Assembly (NCBI GenBank): GCA_024224995.1
Contig: JAAENB010000898.1
Location: 1-28,460 of the forward strand
DNA: 28,460 nt
DNA from: a bacterium
GTDB lineage: Bacteria; Spirochaetota; UBA4802; UBA5550
Reading direction: 5' to 3'
The translations under genes were made by a program, and so were the position numbers. Shown one piece after another: positions 7,930-13,305 of this stretch. Position 1 is the stretch's first letter, and every line of letters starts with the position of its first letter. Under the pieces are notes generated by a model. The model made no database searches, was not told the DNA's origin, and saw only the letters and a list, made by a program, of their open reading frames with translations.

Positions 7930-9237
7930 ATGATCTATATAAAAACAATACCCGCCATTATATCATCTTTATTATTAGGCGCTCATTTCCTGCGCTTCGG
8001 AGAGATGGGGCTTCTCCTTGTGTCACTCCTTTTTCCTTTCCTGTTATTTATCAAAAAAAGATGGATTATTAGCAGTATGTCGATAGCTCTTGCTGCCGGT
8101 TCCGCGGTGTGGCCGGCAACTGCGCTCCGGATGATCCATATAAGATTTGTCCTGGGTGAACCCTGGGTCCGGCTCGCCATTATTCTGGGAGGAGTTTTCC
8201 TTTTTTCCCTGTTTGCCGTTTTTATGCTCTTTTCTCTTAGAAATCATGAACCCTATAACAGGGAAGAATCGAACTCCGCCGCGAGTACTGCCGCGTTTAT
8301 TGCCACCGCTCTTCTCCTTGGCTTTGCCCGGTATAAAGCCTCATTCACGATTCTCATATTCGACCGGGTTATTCCCGGTTCCGGCGCTCTTGAGATTTTG
8401 CTGCTCGCCTTCTACAGCGCCTGGGTTACGGAAAAAATGCTCGTGCCTGGATTGACTTCAAAGATCCGGGTTCGCATATGGACCATTTTTTCCGTTGTAT
8501 TCTTTTCGCAATTTATCCTGGGTGTGACGGGCCTGGATATTTTCCTTATGACGGGTACGCTCCATATCCCGGTGCCGGCGTTAATTATCGGTGGGCCGCT
8601 ATACCGGGGCAGTGGTTTATTTATGCCTGTTTTATTCGGTTCAACAATTCTTCTTGTGGGTCCGGCATGGTGCAGTCACCTCTGCTACATCGGGTCCTGG
8701 GACAATCTTGCCGCGTCCGGGCAAAAGCGTCCGGGCTCTACTCCTTCGCGGCTCCCGTTTTTTAGAGCTGCCATCCTGGTGCTGGTTATTGCCATTGCTC
8801 TTCTGTTTAATTACTTCGGTGTTGGGCCCTTTACCGCTTCAATCGCGGCGCTCTCTTTTGGGTCTGTTGGCATTGCTATTATGGTTTTTATTTCCCGCAG
8901 AAAAGGGCTTATGATCCATTGTATATCATACTGCCCCATTGGGTTACTGGCGAACCTGTTTGGAAGGATATCACCCTTTCGCGTTAAAATAAAAGACTCC
9001 TGTTCCGAATGCGGGGCCTGCTCACGAGTCTGCCGCTATAACGCGTTAAAACCCGGGGATATTCAAAAAAGACGGGCCGGGTTTTCCTGTACGCTGTGCG
9101 GTGACTGTGTTGCTCCGTGCAAAGACGGTTCTATTGGATACCGTTTTTTTAAGCTGTCTCCTGAATCGGCACGGACTCTTTTTATTGTTATTATCGTCTC
9201 TATGCATGCCGCGTTTTTGGGTATTGCGATGATTTGA
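7930..9237 (+). CDS. Polytopic membrane protein with two C-terminal 4Fe-4S motifs, NapH/NosR-like
   Basis: A 435-residue protein with about ten hydrophobic segments and a ferredoxin domain near the end: CSECGACSRVCRYNA and CTLCGDCVAPCKDG. Two further Cys pairs lie at membrane edges, WCSHLCYIGSW and CISYCPIGLL, the pattern of NapH, NosR and YccM proteins that pass electrons from quinol toward other redox proteins. It begins at ATG 7930; the ribosome site is weak (AAGG about 17 bases away). It is divergent from the Rrf2 gene and about 540 bases before hgcA on the same strand, separated by a gene remnant. An electron-transfer role is likely; the partner is unknown. Confidence 0.78.
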   Translation: MIYIKTIPAIISSLLLGAHFLRFGEMGLLLVSLLFPFLLFIKKRWIISSMSIALAAGSAVWPATALRMIHIRFVLGEPWVRLAIILGGVFLFSLFAVFMLFSLRNHEPYNREESNSAASTAAFIATALLLGFARYKASFTILIFDRVIPGSGALEILLLAFYSAWVTEKMLVPGLTSKIRVRIWTIFSVVFFSQFILGVTGLDIFLMTGTLHIPVPALIIGGPLYRGSGLFMPVLFGSTILLVGPAWCSHLCYIGSWDNLAASGQKRPGSTPSRLPFFRAAILVLVIAIALLFNYFGVGPFTASIAALSFGSVGIAIMVFISRRKGLMIHCISYCPIGLLANLFGRISPFRVKIKDSCSECGACSRVCRYNALKPGDIQKRRAGFSCTLCGDCVAPCKDGSIGYRFFKLSPESARTLFIVIIVSMHAAFLGIAMI

Positions 9238-9240
9238 TTA

Positions 9241-9645
9241 TTATATCAGGGCTTCCATTCTTTCAAGTTTACCCGAAGAAAGTATGATGATAATCTTCTT
9301 TAATTCATTCTCTTTTGTGGATTGGATCTTTTTATCCTGCATATACTGTTCCAGCTTTTCTTTTGCTTTATCATAGGCGCTCTTTACTGCTGAAGCATTC
9401 GTCTTCATTTCATCGGCTTTAATATATTTCAGTTCTATAAGATAACTATACCGGGTCATCTCCGTTACAAAACTGTCCCGTTCCAGCCAGATATCAGCAT
9501 ACCCCTTATTCATCTCCGGTTCTGAGTGGACCCGGTAAAGCGGGGTCAGGTTAAGATAGGCCAGGAGAAAAAGTTTTATTCCTTCTTCATGAAACGTAAA
9601 ATCCCGGATTGAGCTTGCTTCATAGAACTTATCAATAAGGATCTC
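9241..9645 (-). pseudogene. Truncated PD-(D/E)XK nuclease-family protein (DUF1703-like C-terminus)
   Basis: The minus-strand frame between 9645 and 9241 reads like the C-terminal domain of the AAA-ATPase/PD-(D/E)XK proteins (PF09820/PF08011 type): FYEASSIRDFTFHEEGIK, LFLLAYLNL, then NKGYADIWLER and the nuclease-like core YSYLIELKYIK. A stop codon (TGA, 9648-9646) cuts the frame upstream, and no AAA domain is present. It could start from the ATG at 9513 as a 90-residue peptide, but the missing several hundred N-terminal residues make it a gene remnant. Such genes are multicopy and often decay. Confidence 0.65.
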
Positions 9646-9710
9646 TCACATTTCTACTACAGCAAAAATTCATTAAAAACAAAACCCAAAAAAAATCAAT
9701 AAAAAAAGCT

Positions 9711-9726
9711 GGTATTTGTTGATACC
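9711..9726. repeat. Inverted repeat overlapping the hgcA -35 element
   Basis: GGTAT, six bases, ATACC. The right arm overlaps the proposed -35 hexamer of hgcA. A run of seven A precedes it on the plus strand (T on the minus strand), so it can serve as a minus-strand terminator, or with the GGTTTTT that follows as a weak plus-strand one. It could equally be an operator. Confidence 0.4.
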
Positions 9727-9747
9727 GGTTTTTATATTTGGTATATT
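9719..9747 (+). promoter_or_regulatory. Predicted hgcAB promoter
   Basis: TTGATA (9719-9724), 17 bases, TATATT (9742-9747), about 30 bases before the hgcA ATG. Both hexamers match sigma-70 consensus at five of six positions or nearly so. The inverted repeat at 9711-9726 overlaps the -35. Confidence 0.55.
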
Positions 9748-9776
9748 CTTAAAAAAGACCCGGAGACCCATTTCCT

Positions 9777-10859
9777 ATGAAAATAGCCAAAATCGACAGT
9801 ACCATAAAAATCCCGGACCAGCCGGTGTTCATTGTTCCCGGAAAAAACGCCCGGAAAACCACATCGGCCTGGACAAAACAGGACTACTGGGGCGCCTTCA
9901 AAAGCCGCATCAGCGGTTTTCGCATGGATTATATTGTGGAGCCCGGGCTCTATGCCCTGGGAAATCCCGGCGAAGGTTCTAATGTTTTCGTGAGTGCCAA
10001 CTACAAACTGAGCTTTGATGTTCTCAGGAAAGAACTCGCCGGCATGGACGCGTGGATACTGGTTCTCGATACAAAAGGGATCAATGTCTGGTGCGCCGCG
10101 GGCAAAGGCACCTTTGGCACCAATGAACTGGTAAAACGTATTAACGATGTTAGCCTCTCGCGGATTGTCACGCATAAGCGGGTCATTGTTCCACAGCTCG
10201 GCGGCCCCGGAGTGAGCGCCCCTATTGTAAAAAAACAAAGCGGTTTCTCTGTTCTGTTTGGCCCGGTCCAGGCTTCCGATATTCCGGCCTGGCTTGAAAA
10301 TAATTTCACCGCCACAAAAGAAATGCGTGCTATTCAATTCCCCATGAAAGACCGCGTGGTCCTTACCCCTATGGAGCTGAACCCCGTTTTAAAAAAATTC
10401 CCTCTGTACGCGGCTATCTTACTGATTCTCTTTGGTCTTCGTCCCGAAGGGATCATGTTTAAAGATGCTCTTTCGGGCAGCCTGCCCTTCCTTATCCTGG
10501 GGCTTATGGCGATCTTTTCAGGAGCCTTTCTTACTCCCGCGCTCCTTCCGTTTATCCCGTTCCGCTCTTTCGCGATCAAAGGCTGGATCATGGGCGTTCT
10601 CACTTCCGCGCCCCTGGTTTATTTCAGCAATATGTTTTCTTTTAATGATATATCTCTCAACTCCATACTCCTGGCGGTTCCGGTCTTTCTCTTCTTCCCG
10701 CTTGCAAGCTCATACATCGCGCTGCAATTCACGGGCTCAACTACGTTCACGGGAATTTCCGGAGTGAAAAAAGAACTTAAAATTGGCCTGCCAATATATA
10801 TCGCTGCCCTGGTAATTTCATCGATATCATTAATTATATATAAAGTAATTAACTTTTAA
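9777..10859 (+). CDS. hgcA: HgcA, corrinoid mercury methyltransferase
   Basis: The 360-residue protein has the diagnostic HgcA cap-helix motif NVWCAAGKGTFGT with Cys106, the lower-axial cobalt ligand of the corrinoid. This motif separates HgcA from the acetyl-CoA pathway protein CdhD. The corrinoid domain covers about residues 1-185. Five hydrophobic segments follow (near 208-223, 232-258, 268-284, 293-316, 337-357), the HgcA membrane domain. HgcA moves a methyl group from methyl-corrinoid to Hg(II), giving methylmercury, at the inner membrane. GGAG lies 11 bases before the ATG. hgcB follows after 17 bases with its own GGAGGT, the standard pair. The gene is intact and full length. Confidence 0.97.
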   Translation: MKIAKIDSTIKIPDQPVFIVPGKNARKTTSAWTKQDYWGAFKSRISGFRMDYIVEPGLYALGNPGEGSNVFVSANYKLSFDVLRKELAGMDAWILVLDTKGINVWCAAGKGTFGTNELVKRINDVSLSRIVTHKRVIVPQLGGPGVSAPIVKKQSGFSVLFGPVQASDIPAWLENNFTATKEMRAIQFPMKDRVVLTPMELNPVLKKFPLYAAILLILFGLRPEGIMFKDALSGSLPFLILGLMAIFSGAFLTPALLPFIPFRSFAIKGWIMGVLTSAPLVYFSNMFSFNDISLNSILLAVPVFLFFPLASSYIALQFTGSTTFTGISGVKKELKIGLPIYIAALVISSISLIIYKVINF

Positions 10860-10876
10860 AAACCGGAGGTTTTTGC

Positions 10877-11179
10877 ATGGTTTATCTTAAAAACGTTTCT
10901 ACGTTAAAGCTCTTCCCGGAAAAATGCACGGGATGTAAAAAATGCACGGAAGTTTGCCCCCGTGCTGTTTTTGATATTATTGAGACGAAAGCTCAAATTA
11001 TCAATCTCGACAACTGTATTGAATGCGGCGCCTGCCTTCGCAACTGCGCCTTTGACGCCATCCGGGTTGAAGCCGGGGTTGGCTGCGCTTCCGCTATTAT
11101 AAACGGCATGCTTACGGGCGGGGAGCCCACGTGCGGATGCAGTGATGATTCTTCTTCGGGATCATCGGGATGCTGCTAA
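10877..11179 (+). CDS. hgcB: HgcB, 2x[4Fe-4S] ferredoxin of mercury methylation
   Basis: A 100-residue ferredoxin with two regular clusters, CTGCKKCTEVCP (Cys17, 20, 23, 27) and CIECGACLRNCA (Cys47, 50, 53, 57). These are followed by the extra conserved Cys70 in the GVGCASAIINGM helix. The tail holds CGC (86, 88) and ends in a vicinal Cys pair (99, 100), the end expected for HgcB and thought to handle Hg(II). HgcB reduces the HgcA cobalt and may hand over mercury. It is co-transcribed with hgcA (17-base gap). The tail is Ser/Gly rich. A hairpin directly after the stop ends the operon. Confidence 0.97.
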   Translation: MVYLKNVSTLKLFPEKCTGCKKCTEVCPRAVFDIIETKAQIINLDNCIECGACLRNCAFDAIRVEAGVGCASAIINGMLTGGEPTCGCSDDSSSGSSGCC

Positions 11180-11182
11180 ACA

Positions 11183-11216
11183 AATGAACGCGACGTTACG
11201 GAACGGCGCGTTCATT
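11183..11216. terminator. Convergent hairpin between hgcB and the MerP-like gene
   Basis: AATGAACGCG (11183-11192) and CGCGTTCATT (11207-11216) form a perfect 10-base stem with a 14-base loop. The stop codon of the minus-strand MerP-like gene sits in the loop, and hgcB stops four bases before it. The T tracts on either side are short, so it may be a weak bidirectional terminator or a stability hairpin. Confidence 0.5.
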
Positions 11217-11531
11217 CTTAAGAGCCGGCTTCTGCTCTAAGTAAACCGGTTTCCCTTCAGAGGGGTATCCCCCGTCTTTTAGCGCCTTTTCCATATTCTC
11301 TACCGTAGCTTTTGTATCTTCAAAAGTAACGGTAGCCGTATTATCCGATGTATCTATTTTGACTTCTATCACCCCATTTACTTCTTTAAGGATAGACCTT
11401 ACCCTTGCCGAATTATTTCAGGAACATCCCGGAACCTGGAATTTTATAATTCTTTCTTTCGCCAAAACCGGACTATCGATAAAAAGAAGGAATATTCCTG
11501 CCAGCAATAAAAGAAGTGCTGTTTTTTTCAT
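11196..11531 (-). CDS. Exported MerP-like HMA-domain protein with in-frame TGA read as selenocysteine
   Basis: Minus strand, ATG at 11531 after GAGGAAA, 111 residues if TGA at 11420-11418 is decoded. A clear signal peptide (MKKTALLLLLAGIFLLF, cleavage after VLA) leads into an HMA domain: KFQVPGCS, Sec38, NNSARVRSILKEV, then the GVIEVKIDTSDNTATVTFED strand pair and the GGYPSE end. The reading frame runs without break on both sides of the TGA, and the domain is complete only when both halves are joined. After the TGA an RNA stem AAGGGU/AUCCUU with loop AAGGUCU begins 11 bases on, loop at base 18, suitable for a bacterial SECIS; the loop contains GGUCU as in E. coli fdhF. It follows the STAS gene by 23 bases and converges on hgcAB. 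It probably binds a soft metal, plausibly Hg(II), in the periplasm; that is inferred. The alternative is a pseudogene with one nonsense mutation. Confidence 0.75.
11388..11420 (-). promoter_or_regulatory. Candidate bacterial SECIS element in the MerP-like gene
   Basis: UGA is at 11420-11418. The stem arms are at 11406-11401 and 11393-11388 (six pairs, one of them G-U), with a 7-base loop 11400-11394 containing GGUCU. The UGA-to-loop distance of about 17 bases fits bacterial SECIS geometry. Found by eye; not folded computationally. Confidence 0.5.
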
Positions 11532-11554
11532 AGGTGTTTCCTCTATTGGTGGAA

Positions 11555-11896
11555 TTATCCGGAAAAATATTTATCTTCGAATTCTTTTTTTGAAAGAATA
11601 TCTATTACATTACCAAGTTTTATCATTGAAAAGACCTTTTGAATATATTCATTAGGGCCAAATATTACCAGTTTGATATTTTTTTCAGTAGTGACGTTTG
11701 AAAGCTTGAAAAAATAGTTAATGCCAACCGAATCGATCTGCTCCAGCCCTTCTAAATTTAAGGCTATTGTCTCCGGCTGTTTTTTCAGCTCATCTTCACA
11801 GGGCTCCATCACAAGGCATATCTCTTCCATCAAAAGAAGGCCAATAAACTCGATAATAATAATATTGTTTTTTTCTTCTATTTTTAAATCTATCAT
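11555..11896 (-). CDS. STAS-domain protein (anti-sigma factor antagonist-like)
   Basis: A 113-residue single-domain STAS protein. It has the central beta-strand NLEGLEQIDSVGINYFFKL with Ser in the DSVG context where SpoIIAA/RsbV proteins are phosphorylated, and the following KNIKLVIFGPNEYIQKVF segment. Such proteins bind kinases or anti-sigma factors in partner switching; no partner is nearby. It is the first gene of a minus-strand pair with the MerP-like selenoprotein gene, 23 bases apart. Whether it has anything to do with metal response is unknown. Confidence 0.8.
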   Translation of the reverse strand: MIDLKIEEKNNIIIIEFIGLLLMEEICLVMEPCEDELKKQPETIALNLEGLEQIDSVGINYFFKLSNVTTEKNIKLVIFGPNEYIQKVFSMIKLGNVIDILSKKEFEDKYFSG

Positions 11897-11899
11897 ACT

Positions 11900-11930
11900 A
11901 TTATAGTAATCATAATTTCTAAAAAGTCAA
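11900..11930 (-). promoter_or_regulatory. Predicted promoter of the STAS/MerP-like operon
   Basis: On the minus strand TTGACT (11930-11925) and a perfect TATAAT (11905-11900) are 19 bases apart, slightly long. The -10 lies only three bases before the STAS ATG at 11896, so this transcript would have to start inside the gene unless another start is used. The call is therefore weak. Confidence 0.25.
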
Positions 11931-11983
11931 TAAAATTTAATATTTTTTCCGGCAGCAGAAAAAATCAGTCATCATCCATTATT

Positions 11984-12199
11984 TTATACGATATTTGCCG
12001 GGTTCATCTTGCGCGGCAGTTCCCGTAAAATGATGATTGTGTTGACGGTCCGGGCTCCCGTGAGGGCAGCCCGGACCTGGTGAACTGTGCCTTCAACAAA
12101 TGATAGTGAAACTTTCGGTATCCTGCCGTTTTGTGAACAGCTGAGAAAAAACGCTAATAGTGCGGCCGGAAGAATATTATATGTTGTGACACATTTCAT
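11984..12199 (-). pseudogene. N-terminal fragment of a FecR-like lipoprotein
   Basis: The minus-strand frame of 71 codons opens with a lipoprotein-type leader (hydrophobic stretch ending FFLSC, a lipobox-like site at about residue 21). It then reads PKVSLSFVEGTV, which resembles the first strand of FecR domains in spirochaete and deltaproteobacterial lipoproteins. After that the reading runs through the GC-rich palindrome at 12047-12077 and becomes unrelated, with no continuation downstream. No ribosome site is visible. I read it as the truncated start of a lost gene, or a chance open frame. Confidence 0.35.
12047..12077. repeat. GC-rich perfect palindrome
   Basis: GGTCCGGGCT and AGCCCGGACC form a 10-base stem around an 11-base loop. 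It interrupts the lipoprotein fragment and is unlike the AT-rich surroundings, so it looks like an inserted repeat unit of REP or terminator type. There is no T tract. Confidence 0.5.
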
Positions 12200-12266
12200 T
12201 ATAGTAAATATACTAATTCTATGGGAATTATCCTGTCAAAAACCGGGCGGTCAGGAATTGAGGACA

Positions 12267-12352
12267 CTTCGGCTCCGCTCAGTGACCTACAGGCTCTTTC
12301 TGCGAAACCCGGTCCGGTATCAGGACCATCCGGTGTCTGAGCGGAGCCGAAG
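12267..12352. repeat. Palindromic intergenic repeat with 16-base arms
   Basis: CTTCGGCTCCGCTCAG (12267-12282) is repeated exactly in inverse orientation at 12337-12352, with 54 bases between. Sequences very close to this arm are common intergenic repeats in several bacterial phyla, so it is likely a dispersed REP/MITE-like element. Flanks contain further short repeats of CCGGT and CCGGG. No gene is seen inside. Confidence 0.6.
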
Positions 12353-12417
12353 ACCCGGGTCCACACTCCTTAAGAAATCACTAAACAACTAAAAAACTGA
12401 AAATATCAAAAAAAGAC

Positions 12418-12465
12418 TTGCCGAACCCCCAATATTATTGTATTATTGTAATATAACGATAATAC
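12418..12465 (+). promoter_or_regulatory. Promoter and palindromic operator of the arsR-type gene
   Basis: TTGCCG (12418-12423), 17 bases, TATTAT (12441-12446). The -10 lies in an AT-rich palindrome at 12440-12465, GTATTAT and ATAATAC at its ends, in which 22 of 26 positions are self-complementary. A repressor bound here would block the promoter. A related, longer palindrome lies at 12915-12948. Confidence 0.6.
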
Positions 12466-12476
12466 GTTAGATACTT

Positions 12477-12521
12477 AAGCCGGGATGGTCATCTCACCCC
12501 CCCGAGGGACTGTCCCGGTTT
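12477..12521 (+). other. Hairpin in the 5' leader of the arsR-type gene
   Basis: AAGCCGGGA (12477-12485) pairs with TCCCGGTTT (12513-12521) over nine positions, one G-U, with a 27-base loop rich in C. It lies between the promoter and the ribosome site. No T tract follows, so it may be an RNA stability or regulatory element. Confidence 0.35.
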
Positions 12522-12575
12522 AGACATATAGAAGATTAGTTCATTTAACAAAAAATTTCCGAAAGGAGTGACCTT

Positions 12576-12881
12576 TTGTCAGCAAATTCTGAATACGAAA
12601 AGAATAGTGAGATATTAAAGGCACTGGGGCACCCGGTTCGCCTGCAAATTGTCGAAGGGCTCATCAACCATGATGAATGCAATGTAAACGCTATGGTAGA
12701 GGAGTTAGAACTTCCCCAATCTACAATATCGCAGCATTTGAACACACTGAAAAACGCGGGGATCATTACCCCCCGGAAAGACGGAGTAAAAACATGCTAC
12801 CGGGTAATAGACCCACGAGTAAACGAAATACTTCTTATTTTAAAGAAGGGATTAAATATATCACAGGAAAAAGCAGGATAA
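12576..12881 (+). CDS. ArsR-family winged-helix repressor
   Basis: A 101-residue ArsR/SmtB-type regulator: SEILKALGHPVRLQIVEGL, the recognition helix LPQSTISQHLNTLKNAGII, and the wing DGVKTCYRVID. Metal-site motif ELCVCDL is replaced by DECNVNAM, so a classical As/Cd site is not complete. There are just two cysteines, Cys35 and Cys74, which could form a thiol or persulfide switch as in SqrR/BigR regulators; this is inference. The start is TTG after AAAGGAG. Palindromic operators lie before this gene and before the HesB-like gene that follows, so it likely represses itself and the sulfur operon. Confidence 0.92.
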   Translation: MSANSEYEKNSEILKALGHPVRLQIVEGLINHDECNVNAMVEELELPQSTISQHLNTLKNAGIITPRKDGVKTCYRVIDPRVNEILLILKKGLNISQEKAG

Positions 12882-12914
12882 ATACTGCAAATTCTCCTTT
12901 TTTTTACCCACATT

Positions 12915-12948
12915 CATCGTATTATTACGATAATATAATAATACGATG
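12915..12948 (+). promoter_or_regulatory. Long palindromic operator before the HesB-like gene
   Basis: Arms CATCGTATTATTA and TAATAATACGATG are perfect 13-base inverse repeats around an 8-base centre. The core GTATTATT is shared with the operator at 12440-12465. A TATAAT (12934-12939) within it may be the -10 of an internal promoter; the -35 is poor. The ribosome site GGAGG follows at 12961. Confidence 0.65.
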
Positions 12949-12972
12949 AGACAAACTACCGGAGGACTTACA

Positions 12973-13284
12973 ATGGCAAAAACAAAAGTAGAAATTACAC
13001 AAAAAGCAAGAGAGCAGCTAATAGAGTTAATCAAAAACGCGGATTACAAAAAACCTACTCTCCAGGTAGTTTTACGGGGAGTTGGATGAGGCGGCCCCAG
13101 GCTGGGGCTGGCTCTGGATGAGCTAAAAAACACAGAAGATCTTATCATAAACGAGTCCGATTTACGCCTTTCAGTAGAAAAAGGACTCACCCGTTTTATC
13201 AACAACAGACTGCCAATAACCATTGACTATATGGATTCCCCATACGATTCGGGATTTTTAGTAAGCAATGGACGAAATTGTTAA
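12973..13284 (+). CDS. HesB/IscA-like selenoprotein (in-frame TGA at 13087-13089)
   Basis: ATG after GGAGG; 103 residues if TGA is read as selenocysteine (Sec39). Sequence before: KVEITQKAREQLIELIKNA, then LQVVLRGVG; after the TGA: GGPRLGLALDELKNTED and a normal HesB-type end, PITIDYMDSPYDSGF. In HesB/IscA/ErpA proteins this position is the first of three conserved Cys (GCSG-type loop), so Sec replaces a ligand Cys. HesB-like selenoproteins are a known family. The C-terminal Cys-x-Cys is reduced to one Cys, the last residue. A SECIS-like stem follows at 13110-13124. The role is probably Fe-S or selenium/sulfur related; its position at the head of a molybdoenzyme operon suggests a maturation or redox part. 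Confidence 0.85.
13087..13124 (+). promoter_or_regulatory. Candidate bacterial SECIS element in the HesB-like gene
   Basis: UGA at 13087-13089. Arms GGCUC (13110-13114) and GAGCU (13120-13124) frame the loop UGGAU, which has G near its start as bacterial SECIS loops require. The loop begins 26 bases after UGA, inside the usual range. A stronger competing stem, GCCCC/GGGGC, lies closer to the UGA. Confidence 0.45.
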
Positions 13285-13305
13285 AAAAAGTGCAAGGAAG
13301 AAGTG

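Larger units (their letters stand above)
11897..12575. other. 679-base gap without an intact gene
   Basis: It contains, in order, the STAS promoter candidate, the lipoprotein fragment (11984-12199), the GC-rich palindrome, the 16-base-arm inverted repeat, the arsR-type promoter with its operator (12418-12465) and a hairpin in the leader (12477-12521). I see no intact coding sequence or tRNA in it. Confidence 0.6.

Noticed and set aside
9732..10337. 201-codon minus-strand frame opposite hgcA
   Set aside because: It lies over a clearly conserved hgcA coding sequence and has no domain or ribosome site of its own.
9777..10859. CdhD-type acetyl-CoA synthase corrinoid subunit instead of HgcA
   Set aside because: The NVWCAAGK cap helix, the membrane tail and the adjacent HgcB-type ferredoxin identify HgcA; CdhD lacks all three.
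12267..12352. Insertion sequence ends
   Set aside because: Only 54 bases lie between the arms and there is no transposase; a REP/MITE-like repeat fits better.
12576..12881. Classical arsenic- or cadmium-sensing ArsR
   Set aside because: The ELCVCDL-type metal motif is not present, and no arsenic resistance genes are near; only two Cys remain.
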